From: Xanthostigma xanthostigma
Taxonomy: Eukaryota > Arthropoda > Insecta > Raphidioptera > Raphidiidae
Length of the DNA stretch: 64,000 nt
Direction: 5' to 3'
Assembly: GCA_963575645.1 (NCBI GenBank)
Contig: OY754465.1
Span: forward strand, 40,388,401 to 40,452,400
A program made the position numbers and the translations under genes. The notes below the pieces were generated by a model that ran no database searches, was not told where the DNA came from, and was given only the letters and a program-made list of their open reading frames with translations. Of the stretch, positions 32,365 to 45,085 are shown piece after piece (positions within the stretch are counted from its first letter, which is position 1; the number at the start of each line of letters is the position of its first letter).

Positions 32365-34139
32365 ATAAATATACGGCAAAGTAAAAAACTTAGTATTCAT
32401 TATTCGACCCATAAAACTTTAATGTGAATGTATTTGCATGTTTGTCTGTGTTAGTATTTGTTTCTTACACACACCCACACACGTCAATTCACATATATTT
32501 AGTATTATCATATTATGCCTACAGGTGTTCTGAAAATGAAGTATTAATTGTTATTATTGGTAGTGTTAAAATTGGAAGACGTTACAGCATAGTAAAAACT
32601 GCGCAAAATTACATAAAGAACTTAATTGTTTTTGCGAGAAACGGGGAGACCATTTTGTTTTTCTAATTCTATTTTACGATCTAGAGTACGGCTAGCAAAG
32701 GAACACTCCCTCCCTCCATAAAATAACTGCTTCTCACGGCTGTATAATGACGCATTTTGTTCTAGTGCGTAAAGTAAAACAACCAATTCAACAGTAATAT
32801 CCAAAATCAACCTGTCAGTTACCCTTTAATTCTCTAAGATGAACAGAGATAGCAAAATGACACAAAGCAAGCATAGTTTTCGTAAATAACTTAAATGAAA
32901 TGAAATATGGTCGCATACACAGAATTAGACAGCTGTCAGATATATTATTATGTAGTGAAAATCAGCTATTTTATAGCAGGTATACGAGCAGAAAAATGTA
33001 GTATGTATCTCGAACGTAATATTTTTATGGCTCGTGATTCATTACATTCTTGATACATAAACTACTATTTCTGTGCTGTTATTAAAAACCAACTCTTTCT
33101 GCTGGTAGGTGGCAAATGCCCAACTAGAATTCATTTTGAAAATATCAGTAAATCTCAAATATTCAATTTCGAAAAATAAACAATCAAAGCATACCTAATT
33201 TATTTCAATTTTCAAAGGAACATTTGAAATGTCGATTGTAATTTAATAATTCAGTTTGACTTTGAAATACAGATTTAGAAATGTTGTCGTACACGACAAT
33301 AGGGGATATTTTATTCACAGTGAATGACTAATTGCAAGACGCGAATGCTGCAATAAAAGCACCTATGGTCGAGCTTATTCGAGCGTTTGAATACGTCCAT
33401 TATGGGCCCAGTTTGATTTGTTCTTCAAATAGAGTGTCGCTTTAACATACAAATCAATAATATGCAAAGTTATTTTTCGAACAGTCTGTACATTCAACTT
33501 AATATATTGCATTTCTCACCTATGGGATTTATTGCTCTATAAAAATGATACAGCGATCTATAATAAAAGTGTGAACATTATTGTTTTTGTCATGCTCTTA
33601 AAATTGTTCATGACATTACTTAGAATTATAACCTTTAACGTCCACCATTAAAAACAACGCTTTCGTGTAAGTATTTCAGATGTCACTTCAGCACACAGAC
33701 TAAAAAACAATGCATTCATGAAGGAATTGTTTTGTTTTAAGAAAATTTATTGTTGAGATTTAGCATTATTAATAATCGATGATCAATTCACGTTTAAGTT
33801 CGAATTTGGACCATCGTCAGTATTTCTAACAATAAAAATAAATAATAAAATGTTATACCTACCTAAATAATAATTTTTAAAAATAAAATTAAAAAAATTA
33901 TACAAAAAAATAGAAAAAATCGATTGATTAATAAAACATGCCTAATAAAAAGCAAAACTTCATGTTTATAAACATAAATAAAACAACCCTTATTTTTTTC
34001 TCTTTTCTTTTTCTTTGTGTTCTAATAACCATAGCAGTTGATGCACGCGTCTCGCTTAATTTTTTATTGAACCTTATTTGTTTATATTTGTTTTTTCTGT
34101 ATGTATTATTATTTGTTTAAATAAAAAAAACATTTTCAA
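32365..34139. other. No gene recognised
   Basis: The frames at 32424-32666 and 33938-34120 have no recognisable domain. The latter is hydrophobic and AT-driven. Confidence 0.45.
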
Positions 34140-34335
34140 TAAACAAAATTATCGACCAATTTTTCAGACAAATATATTAACAAAAAATATATAAATTCAA
34201 TACATCAACGTTTCGATTCGGATTTGTAGCTTCTTCAGAACTGATCTAACAAAATAAAAAAATTTTAAATATCGAAATATTGAAAAAAATAATTAATCAG
34301 ACGTTAAATAAAGATTTGAAAAAAAAAACACTCCT
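34140..34335 (+). repeat. Dispersed repeat with ACGTTTCG motif, related to 50420-50540
   Basis: ATTATCGACCAATTTTT, CAGACGTTAA.(T)AAAGATTTGAA and AACACTC occur in the same order at 50430-50540. The present copy adds CAACGTTTCGATTCGG and TTCTTCAGAAC (34207-34241), the same type of motif as in the foldback at 23063-23540. Possibly derived from Penelope-like repeats. Confidence 0.4.
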
Positions 34336-35639
34336 TAATAAATCAATAGGTACTACATATTAAAATCACGGCTCATTGTGTCCAATTTATTTTGTCCCTA
34401 TGTAAACCTTAAACAGGTTTACATATTGTTTAAGAAGTTTGTCATGTGAAAGTATTTTTGTTATAATATTGATTAATGTTAATTTTATAGACATTTAAAA
34501 ATGTTGTAGTGAGTGCGGATTAAAATATTCTTACTCAAACTGACTTGTACCCCTATTTTATAAATCTGTTGGTGTGATTTTGTTCCACCCTGTATTTAGC
34601 AACATATTCAATACCAAATCAATTACATAAGTAATTTTCATTAATAGAAAAAAACCAATGAAGAGAAGTGAGTTTTCCGTCTGCTATTTACAGTTTAGTA
34701 ATCTGAAATCCAGTGCTGGATCAAGTTACAAACTGTATGTGTCAGAAATATTCTCATAACGTGAATCACTTCGAACGTAATATAATCCAAGATTCAACTA
34801 AACTAAATATATTGTCATCTTTGTATATAACTATGGTATAGTGCAAACTGAATTAAACAAGTAGGTATAATGCTCCATAATATCAGATTTCGGCGTTTTG
34901 GCGCAGCTGGTTCTTTACATCTAGATAAATTCTACTATTTTTTTACATACCGAATACAGCTCTGTAGGCTTAAGTTCAGAGAGAGTTTTCCTGTAACCAG
35001 TTATCATCATTATCACTGAATTTTCACTCAAATAAAAATTTAACCTAAACTTTGGTGAATATATTTTATTTGTAAGCTAATCAATCTAGTTTAAGTAGAT
35101 TGATTTGTCACAAATTACGACCGATTCAATGATTCGAAACTTTCATTTTAATCAACATTTCATCTAAACTTTCTTTCATTATATTCAATTTGAAAACTGA
35201 CGACTCCAGTTTAAGTCTGACGATGACCAAAATTGAATCGATCATCATCATGATTGATAATGATCGATCCAACGATTTAAAACTTTAACGTTTCAAAATT
35301 TCACCCAAACTTTGTTGATTTATATTTCTATTGAAAACTGGTCGTTTCAATTTTAGTCTGATGATGAGCAAAATTGGATTAATCATCCTCGTTAATCAGT
35401 ATTCAAATTATATAGACTCGTTCAACAAAGTATAATTGAAAGGTCGATTAAAGCGAAATTCCCGAAAGATTAGATCGATAATGATCAATGATGATGATGA
35501 TCAAATCAATTTTCGTAGTCATCAAGCTTAAATTGGATCAATTGTTTTCAATTCACAAGATTAAGATGATAGATTAAAACAACTAGTCTTAGATAAAAAA
35601 TACTCCACATCCAATACATATTTTTGTGCTGAATCTAGT
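34336..35639. other. No gene; ATGATGATC-rich stretch
   Basis: 35090-35520 has many diverged ATTGATGATGATCA and AAACTTT phrases, possibly an old tandem or palindromic repeat. No coding trace. Confidence 0.4.
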
Positions 35640-35900
35640 CAGTAAATAATCTGGATTTTCTTATCAACTCCAAAAGATTGGCCATGGCTGTGGAATGATT
35701 CCGTTCTCATCAAAGATTACTGTCGTGTAAACTAAAGCCTCACATTCGAACAAGATATGGGTGAAATCTACATTTTGTTGATTCTTCATAAATCTCCATC
35801 ACATGTAGGTGTCTACTCAAAGAAGTGTGACTGATCAAAAGCCCAATCACCTTTCTGAGTGTCGGCCTGCTGAGTTTAATTATGGCTTCAGTGAGCCTCA
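35640..35900 (-). pseudogene. LINE (R1/LOA/I-group) C-terminal fragment with CCHC region
   Basis: On the minus strand 35885-35700 reads RLTEAIIKLSRPTLRKVIGL then LISHTSLSRHLHVMEIYEES, then KCRF and, after a small deletion, THILFECEALVYT. This is the post-RNase-H region of RNase-H-bearing LINEs (GLLTGH...LNRHLH...C..C....E....HIL..C..L). The first two zinc-binding residues have collapsed and a frameshift separates the halves, so it is a dead fragment. Confidence 0.6.
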
Positions 35901-37178
35901 ATTTAAACAAAGTCTAGGCGAACTGTTGAATAGACGAAAGTTTCGAATCGTACTATTCGCAGTGGTATTGATACTAAGGAGTATTTGTGTATATGGCTAT
36001 GTACAATGTACATATATATACATGGGTACCTACTTAGAGAAGCGTGGTGCAATAGAATGTCAGCCGGCTCAACGCAAGCGATGAGGTATTGTTGGATAGG
36101 ACATGCTTTATAGTTTCTGATGTTAGTTAAAACCTCCACAGTTATGTGTTACATTGTACTTAGTTAATGGAAAGTAAACATCACACACGTACTATCACGC
36201 AGGCTATGTATTTGTAAACAACTGAATACAGGTGATTCCCCTTACCCACTCAGCGATCTAGAAACAAATCAAAGTTGCAAAGAAATGAGCCATGCCACTA
36301 TTATACAGTCTGCTCCTGACCTGATGTAATGGCATTGTATTTAACTTATTGTAATTTGAAAATAATCGGTTACCAATAAACAGTTTGTCACTATAGTACG
36401 GTTCGCTTATTTTTAGATAGTGACTAATGCACAATAGAAGCGAGCGGATATGCTTACACTGTTTCGTTGCTTCGTCGCTCCATTAACCGTTATAAATGAA
36501 TGAGTCACATATTATATTATTTGAGAACTGTAGTATAACTTTTTGTAAAAATATCAGTGAATAAAAAAACTAACGGATTATAATTTCATAACAAACAACT
36601 AGGTTATTAATATATAAATTTCTAATTTGAAGATGTTAAATTTTTAGTGAGAATGAAATAGCACTAAAAATTTACCGTTTTTTCATATTAGAAGCTTTTT
36701 GTATTTTTGGGCTCGATGCTAGTATAGTAGAGTTTTTTTTTAATAATTTTTATTTGGTTGTTGAGTTTTTCTACTAGGATCAATTGGATATCATTTTTTT
36801 AAACTGCGCTATTCCTGTTGTTAATAAGAAGAAAGATCGCTCGCGAGTGAATTCTTCCATTTTCGTTAGTTTTTTGATGATATTCTAAAATCCTAATTTA
36901 GCAATGCAAATTAACATAGCCTACAGTATAAGAGGAACTTCAAAATTATATCGGGAACTTTCCATGAAAATCTGGTGTTTAGTTGAGCTAAGAAACATAC
37001 TGACATTACGGCGACCTGCGAAAAACATGCACTTCTTTGGTTTTATCCAGTTTGAAAACGTCATTTGTTTGCGTTATTTATAGATAGTTTGCTTTCCAAA
37101 GTGGATATCAGAATGGTTAAACATTTTATGTACATCAATAATAGCAGAACAACTGTATAGTTACTAGAGTAAAAGTGA
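35901..37178. other. No gene recognised
   Basis: AT-rich, no supportable feature. Confidence 0.45.
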
Positions 37179-37618
37179 CTAGAACCCGAACGGTTGATTC
37201 GTATGATGCTTTTCATTTGGTTGTGTCGGTATACCGCAACCATTTACCATTGCACCGACTTCTCTTAACGTACAGTGTGTCCCATCAGTAACCGTGACAC
37301 AGGCCAGTAATTCCGACAAAATATTAATTTTCTTGAGTCCCTCATTTATGATTACAAGAATAGAGGGATTATTAGAAAACACTCGTTTTTTTACTAATTT
37401 ATAATACCAAGTAACAACTTCTAATTTGGTGTAGAATTTATTGGCATAGCAAGTACAAAATAAGTGACGAATTGTAATAATTCCTCAATGAAATCTATGA
37501 AAAAATTGTTAAAATGGAAAAATAAAACTTGAGAGACTGCGCTGAAAGAGACGTTGTAATAGAAGTGATTAGCAACTTGTAAAAGACCTGAACCTAATAA
37601 TGGCTTAATATTGTCCAA
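37179..37618 (-). pseudogene. Unidentified coding-like stretch in two frames
   Basis: Two consecutive minus-strand frames (37618-37421 and 37382-37179) are separated by a stop and ~40 bp. The first holds LLGSGLLQVANHFYYNVSF and a hydrophobic helix-like part. The second has INILSELLACVTVTDGTHC then TLREVGAMVNGCGIPTQPNE. The composition, with conserved-looking Cys and Gly, is more protein-like than the neighbouring AT frames, but I do not recognise a family. It could be a decayed gene, exons of an unrelated nested gene, or chance. Confidence 0.2.
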
Positions 37619-40600
37619 AATGGACTGATTGCTATGGTGAGAAGGAATCTGAAAAAAACTTATAGCTTAACTAAAACTTTAGGGAAAATAACAAAAGCAC
37701 TAAAGTTCTAGTGTGATATATTTTTTTTCTTATTTTCTCTTTGCGTCAGTTGTTGTTCTATAACAACGTTTTCCAGTTTCCAAATATTTTTGCTTTTGTC
37801 GATGTAGACATCTTAGAATCGGAAAACTTCGCGGGATGTTTTGAAACTTCGGATAAATACGATAATTTTTAAAAAGTAGTTGTGTATGTGTGTTATAATA
37901 AAAATTATAATTAATGGCAATTGTCTAACTATTAAAATAACTAAATGACATAATGAGTGCATCAAATAATTGTATTTTTCTTGAATGTAAAGAACATGTA
38001 TTAGAGCACTGTATTTGGGAACTATAAAAAATAATTTAGTAATTTTTTAACTACATCCAATAATAAAATTGTGTTTAAGAAGTGATTAAAGTGTTGTTTC
38101 ATCTACTTTGAATAGGTACATTGAAATACGGTCCTGTACAAAACAGTACAATAAATGTGATTTGAACCTTAATTTTAAGGTGTAAGCTTTCTAATTACAT
38201 GCATGTAACACATGTACAAGGGGATGTCACGAGTCTAAAGATAGAACTATCATTGTATTCAAAACTAAACAATACTTAATACCACTGCACTGCAATGCTG
38301 GCATACTTTAAGCTGACAACAAAGCCAACTTGGATGCCTGCTGCATTCAGATATTGCCAACTTCTGAAATAATAATAATTTCAGATTACTAATAAACCGA
38401 TTACCTTTGCCACAGACAAAGGATCTTCTTGTTTTGTTATTGTGGATTCAAAGTTATATTGATTAAATTGACTGTGTATAGAAATCGTTTTGTTTATTAA
38501 TTGTTGAGAAAATTGTGAGATATATATATACCTATACTTTTCAATCAATCAAACAGAAGTATTATCTATCTTATTTTGTATTCTTTTTTATTTTTGTAAA
38601 TATAGATTAGTAGCTACAGCGTCTTTAAGGGATGTGAAAAATTTTTGTAGAAATCAAGCTGAGCTTTGCTACTTCTACTGATATCTAAAATGAAAAAAAA
38701 ACATTCCATATTTTTAATTAGAGAAATTCTAGTAATATGTTAGATCACTTGTTGAGCGTCATAATTTACAATCTCCATCCCTCAATTTTGGTAAAAAAAT
38801 ACAATTTTTCATCCATTTTGATATTTGAAAATTTATTTATCTTTAACGAATGGATGTCAAATTAATTCCAATATTTGGCCGTAAAACTTACATTTTCTCC
38901 CCGGAGGATATTCAAACTTGCCTCTATCTGAACGAAGAGTCGTTCCAGTTCAAAGCGTTCTCCAAAATTAACTTGTTTAATTAAGGAAATCGTAAGGATT
39001 CAAGTGTATTCTTAAAATTCGCAAAAGTGTATCAATTCAAGGCCACATAAAGCCTTATTCACTTAAGCAACTAACCTACTCTCAGCTGCACATAAATTGT
39101 TGTGTAATTAAATTAAACAACAAGACACACATGTGTGTGTTATTTAAATCTGACTTCATACGTACCTCTTATGTACCTACATATATTAACTCCCCCGGGA
39201 ATAAAGTTGCTATGTAATAAACATGCACCAGGCAATCATTCGGTCTGCGGTTATAGAAGCAGAGTTGGTTGCTACAGTGTAGCTTACACTATGTATACGT
39301 CTATACCTATATAGCTACCTACTGAAGTGCACTAAAAGGGGTGGCGATTAGATCATACAGACGCAGAACTATTCTTTGTCTTCATTATTGAAATTATTCT
39401 TCAACTATTAAGTCTTTAATTTGACTGACCATACCTACTATTTAGTTCCGATCGTTCTGTTGTTTTAGTAAATTTTTGTCCCCTTTGAAAAAAAAATTGA
39501 ATACATAGTCAAAAGCTTGCATTAGATCTATATATTGCATACATTCGGCAAGTTTTTCTGATTGTTAGGCGTGTTTGTTGATAAAGTATGAATTGGTTCT
39601 CTCTAAGCATATGTCGGCAATACAGAACTCTTCGGACACAACGGCGTCTTTGTTAAACTTCTATGACTCTTCAGATTTTTCGAATTTGGCTTTCGGATCC
39701 TAGAATTGCTAAAAGCATTCTCAAATAATTCGAAAATTTGACAGACGTTTTGATAGCTCGGAACTAGTTAAGACCTTATCAACAAACACATATATAAAGT
39801 ATAAAGCACAAGAATAATAAAGAACCAGAAGCGCAACTCTAAGGCGGTTCCTTTGATCTATATGGCAACCAGCTCGTGGCCTTGAATCGATACATTAGTT
39901 CCATTTTTGTCGATATTCCATAGGCGTACCTACCTTATTTATTTATTTACGGTTTTGTGTAAAAAATATGTTTTACTATCACAACAAGAACAATTTTAAA
40001 ATGAAATAAAACAAGTACCTCTATTTAAGCAAAGAATAACTTTTATTTATTTTTCCAAATCATAAGTTTTTTTTATTTTTTGTAGTTCTAAAATTTCTGT
40101 TTACATATTTAAGTGTATAATACAGTTTTACTCTACCAAACAATTTTATTAAATAATTTTGAGGAAAATGTTTACATGGGTGCACAAATTTAGCATGTTC
40201 ACAAATATTTACAAAGTGTTAAATAACCCCGTTTTGCAAAACAATACTTTCAAAATTTAATTGAAATAAAACTTCAAGCAATGCTATAAAGCTTATATTC
40301 ATAAAATAACAAACAACAAAACAGTTTAAAAAAAAAAAATTATTATATATAAATAAATAAATTATTATAGAAATGCTAACAGTTGTGATGTGAAGTCCAA
40401 CAATATTACTTAGGTAAACGCGTGGTTTTCTTAACGAAACAAAATATTTATTGTAACTTTTTAGCTATTGTTATTTTTACAATTTAGTTTCAAACTGAGA
40501 ATTTTGGGACAAACCCGAAATTATGACTATAATAATTTGTTCGTGGTAACCACCAACAGCCCACAAGAATAAAAGCCGTACTGCACTGAACCATCTCAGG

Positions 40601-40760
40601 ATAGATTTCGGGATAGTCGAGCACCGAGGTCACGCGAAAGATTACTTGCGTACAAAAGAGTCGCGTTTCTGGTTATTACTTATTCTTGTGGTATAAAGTA
40701 TAGGATTTTCATCAGAAGTGTCTTTAAGACTGAAATTGATATTCACGGTAGACTAGGACT
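37619..40760. other. No gene recognised
   Basis: Long AT-rich stretch without supportable coding, RNA or TIR structure. Confidence 0.45.
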
Positions 40761-40761
40761 A

Positions 40762-41355
40762 CACAAATGCCAAACTTGGCCCAATATTGGCAAAAATTTG
40801 CTTCCAACGCTTATTTCTCTCTACTCCAACGAAACACAAGCATCAGACTGGCCCAGTCTCGTCCAATGTCTCTTATTATTAACGTTATAATTACTAATAC
40901 CTTTCAATAATCATTTCATCAAACCTACAGCCATGAAGATATTGTTCACAATTATTTACAGACAAATATACGAAACGTGAAGTTAAATAAAACCGTTTCA
41001 AAATGCGAATAACTCTTTGTTTTTCTATTTCAAGTACAAAATACAAAATGACTTGTGTTAATATTTAAGTACTAAATGCAAAAGACGTTTGGCCGAAATA
41101 TGTTTATTAAATAAAAAATACTTTTTTGTATCATTATTTCACTGATTTTATTGAAACATCTGCGAAGACTCATTGGAGCATTGTTAAACAAAACGGTTCC
41201 TTAGACTCGGATTGGAACCTGGTCGGTATTTGTCGTTCTCTTCGACAAGTCCTCCATTAGTTTACAACGTCGAACATTTGATAATTATTATTGTCAGTTA
41301 TGGAGCGGCCACATAAACGTTACTAATCGACATTGGGCCAGGTTTACCATGTGTG
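40762..41355. mobile_element. Candidate MITE, ~24 bp imperfect TIRs
   Basis: The left end CACAAATGCCAAACTTGGCC and CAAT (40762-40785) is mirrored by the right end (41332-41355), which reads CACACATGGTAAACCTGGCC and CAAT from the other strand, 20 of 24 positions agreeing. I could not define a target duplication, so the boundary is uncertain. Non-coding. Confidence 0.45.
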
Positions 41356-42838
41356 AAGCCTCTACTTTAGAAATAAATGCAACTGGCATAGAACAGTCCT
41401 GCACCGTACCACTACATATATTTACTTACCCCCCGTGATTTTATGTAGACCTGCTCCTGCTACAGTTATAAGGCACCTCAACATAATCTGCTTCTATGTG
41501 TTTTATTATATTATTATTCCTGTATCCATATGCTTGAGTCGTTAAATCATGGGAATATACGCTGGAGATGATGTATGAGAATTGTTGCCTTCCTTCCCAT
41601 AATATTTCTTGCTAAGACATTCATTGAACTCGTATTGTTATTGTAAATAAAACTCATTTATGGGAAATGCACACCGTATTGCAATTTACAAATAGAGGAA
41701 TACACATGGTATTGTATTAAAATTTAAAACAGAAAATGTGTTCCTAATTAATAATCATAACGTATCGTTTCTATAGTAAAAATCAAAGAATAAAAAAAAC
41801 AAAACTCGACTACGAGAAAGTGGAAAACAAGCTACTAAACATTGGTCACGTAAAAAGATGCTTGTTTTCATAATGGAAGGTTGTTTTCTACTTTGTCGTA
41901 GTCGGGTTTTAATTTTTAAATTTTATTTTTGTTTAAAACTTTTTTTGTTTTGAAATCCACTCGCCAATTTCTTTCATCTAATATCCTGCACGATGTTCAT
42001 TTCTGTTTCTTTTTTTCCGTATTCAATAATAAGAATCCATAATTGGATACACCAAAACGTTACGATAGACACCTTATTTGTCAAAATAGGTTCAGGAGTT
42101 TAGAAGTTACGTATAGGGACACACATACGTACAACTAACTGTTAAACTCACCACCCTCCCTTTTTTACAGTCAAGTAACGAATATAGTTAAACTTTATAT
42201 ACCGGGGGTTTTGGACATCCTTGGCTATAGTTTTTTTTGTAGTTTTAATAAACTACTTAATATACTTGATTTTTTCGTAAGTTTGTACCTAATAACGTCA
42301 CTGAAAAACTATTTTCGACACGCGGCAGCGTATCAAGCCAAGTTCAACAAAGAAAAAGATAGCATCTGCCGTGTGTTATTTTACACGAACCATTTGGAGG
42401 GGTCAAAACCCCTTAATAACTCAAAATCTATTTAATATAAACACATGAAATATGGTTTATTTATTAGAACCCCCTAGATTAACTACACCCCCAAATTTCA
42501 TAAATACAGCTCAAACGGTTATTGAGATATTAACGTAACAAAATCGGTATTTTTATCACTGACTGCGGCTGACATATATAGATCAAAAACCTAACCCACT
42601 TCCAGATGACCTAGAAAGTTTAAATTTGGCGTCCAGCTAGGTAATTGTGTGTATATAAAGGAAAAAAAATCAGAAAGCAGTGAATTTTGAAGATTTGAAA
42701 TAATTTCCAAGCAATCGATTTTTTTATTAACACCTATCGCCTTTCGAAAAAGAAAACTATAGGTGCAGGAAAATAGATTAACTTTACAAATCACTTTTGA
42801 ATGATAAATAATAATAGTTTCTTTATAAAAAGTAATAA
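41356..42838. other. No gene recognised
   Basis: Includes CAAAATAGGTTCAGGAGTTT with an adjacent ACACACATACGTACAA stretch (42070-42135), the wording of many insect repeat 3' parts. Confidence 0.4.
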
Positions 42839-43101
42839 TATCTCATCAAAAACATGAAATAATGTGAAAAAGGGAGCCAAGTTCAATATTCAATACAAGA
42901 AGAATTGAGATCTAAAAAGGTGTCCAATTTTCACGTGGCAAGTTTCACACGTATAAACATGAAGTCTAGGTATAAATCATAATATAAAACACGAAAACTT
43001 GCCAAATGAAAATTAGGCACCTTTTTAAATCTCAATTCTTTTTGTATTGAGTATTGAACTTGGCTCCCTTTTTCACATTATTTTATGTTTTTGATGAGAT
43101 A
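42839..43101. mobile_element. TA-flanked foldback MITE, arms ~110 bp
   Basis: The element 42841-43099 (259 bp) starts TCTCATCAAAAACAT and ends ATGTTTTTGATGAGA, with TA on both sides (42839-42840, 43100-43101). The arms (42841-42950 and 42990-43099) pair almost along their whole length and leave only a ~40 bp loop. The size, TA duplication and long TIR suggest a Tc1/mariner-type MITE. A lone left arm of the same family lies at 21576-21660. Confidence 0.85.
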
Positions 43102-43640
43102 TAACATTACAAGAGCTCATATTTGGAAGTAATTGTAATATTTTATGAAAATACCGTCAAAGTATGAACTATAAAACTGAGCTTTAATCCCGAAGTTATT
43201 GTTTTATTATTTTCTGTTTATTTGTACACAAAATTATGGAACTGTAAAAAATTTATTGAATAACTTCTCTAGTGTAAAACAAAATTAAATTCTATCAGAA
43301 AGTTCAGTGACTTCAATATATTATATACTATTCGTTATCTAGCGACAGCTTGCGGACTCGTAAACTACTAATTCCTCAGCATATAATACGCTGTGTAACG
43401 TGGTGTATGACGATTTTACACCAAAAAATCCCAATCGCGTTTGTAAACTATTATATTGTTACAGCAAATATTTATAAAGTTGAACTGCTTACTACAGATA
43501 ATTCAGATTGCTTTTGGTATTCCTAGTTAACCAAAGTGAATATCGCTGAGAGAATTTCTTCCGCAAACAAACAAATTCTTTAAGTCATATTGGAAATCGA
43601 TATCGATCGTGCATCTTCGCTTAACTTCGCCTCGCTAGCT
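43102..43640. other. No gene recognised
   Basis: AT-rich, no supportable feature. Confidence 0.45.
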
Positions 43641-43653
43641 CAGTCGAGTGAAA

Positions 43654-43884
43654 ATGGCAGTCGCGTGTAGGATCCTTGCCTTCCTTTATATTTTTAGTCA
43701 TATCCCCCTTTTATCTAGGTGTGTAGACTTTCACGGCCGACGTTTCGTCTATAACTGCCGTAGACATTATCAAAGGCGTTGTGCCAGGGAGACTCAGTTA
43801 TCTGTGGCGACGATTGGTGCTCTCTCTTCTTTTTTACTCAGCGTGTTTGTGTTCTCTGCTCGGTTGTATTTCGTTATATCGTAG
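43654..43884 (+). CDS. Hypothetical ORF with signal-peptide-like start
   Basis: ATG at 43654 in a good context (GTGAAAATGGC) follows a TCAGT initiator-like motif at 43639-43643. The first ~22 residues (MAVACRILAFLYIFSHIPLL) look like a secretion signal, and the sequence then reads AG/GTGTGT at about 43720, a possible splice donor. The downstream part overlaps a repeat-like motif (CCGACGTTTCGTC...). It could be a first exon of an unrecognised secreted-protein gene, or chance within a repeat. Confidence 0.2.
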   Translation: MAVACRILAFLYIFSHIPLLSRCVDFHGRRFVYNCRRHYQRRCARETQLSVATIGALSSFLLSVFVFSARLYFVIS

Positions 43885-44833
43885 AAGCCCAGAAACCAAG
43901 AACATCCCCCGTAATAATACTGTGATATACGAGTATAGATGATAATCAGGAAAAGACTAATTTTTGAACAGTGAAAGATTTCTTTAAATCGGTTCAGCAG
44001 TTAGGTTAGCGTGGACAAACACACAAACAAACAAAAGAAAAAAATGAATTTATATTAATAGCAGGTATAAGTTATAAATTAACGTTTCTGTGATTGAAAA
44101 CCCTTTTTCTGAAACAAGTTCTCAAACTATTATTGGATTTTAAAATAAGAATTAATCAAATATGTTTAATTGCCGTACAAAATTAAAAAACCAACTCTTT
44201 TTTGCGTTTAAATCACACGGAGCCGTTTGTGAGCGCATTTAGCAAGTACTTAAACTCAATACGTTTGATGTTGGAACCACATTTAGCTGTTCGCTTAGAG
44301 AGGTTTAACATTTACGACATACCCATTCGAATTTTAAGTCTTTCCAGTCGTAAATTCTACACACATTCACATACATACGTATATAATATTGACGAAGTTT
44401 TACGACCTAAAGAACTCAATAGTCGTGACATGATACAAGTTTTATGACGTGTCCATATGGAACCATACACTTATTCGTTTCACGTAATATGATACTGCAT
44501 AGTATAGTACTTTTAAAAAAGTGGAAGAGGCGAAGCCGTGGTTTCGTCTATGTAAAGAATCAATTCAGTAGCAGCTTCGTTTGTACCCGAGGATTCGTTT
44601 TTTTAGCTATTTTATCCTCACGAATTTCCGAGACGTCGCTGGTCTTCGATTTAGATTAAACTTATTTGTCGTTGGTTGAAATCGTTAAGACTATACATAT
44701 TTAACAAATTTCATGTTTCTAAGATAAATAGTTTTCAAATACAATTAGCGAATTAAGAGTTAAGAAAAAACATTAAAATATTCTTTGTCCGCTCTATCTT
44801 AAAAAAAAAAACTCAGGTTTGATAATGTCTAGG
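43885..44833. other. No gene recognised
   Basis: AAATCGGTTCAGCAGTTAGG at 43987-44006 is repeat-like wording. The frames at 44202-44447 and 44444-44659 are unsupported. Confidence 0.4.
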
Positions 44834-45083
44834 CAGTGCGGCTTTATTACGTGCACTTTTTAGACAAAATAAAAAATATAACCCCTAAATACATCCATTA
44901 AAATATTTTTTTTGTAAATTTTAATATTATTATTAAATCAACATCTCTACCAACTTTAATGAAGCCTTGGGTATTCGCAAAGTAGTGTTTTCATAAAAAT
45001 TGTAAGTTCGATCCTGCAGTAGTAAGTAAAAATTTTGAATCGATCCAGAGAATTTTTTTGGAATTTTTGGGCCCAAAAACATT
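44834..45083. repeat. Truncated relative of the MITE at 31723-32361
   Basis: GCAGTGCGGCTTTATTACGT, TATAACCCCTAAATACATCC, and TTTTTGGGCCCAAAAA match the left part of 31740-32060 in order. The match stops abruptly at about 45083, where the DD41D transposon body begins, so the two were joined by deletion or illegitimate recombination. Confidence 0.65.
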
Positions 45084-45085
45084 TT

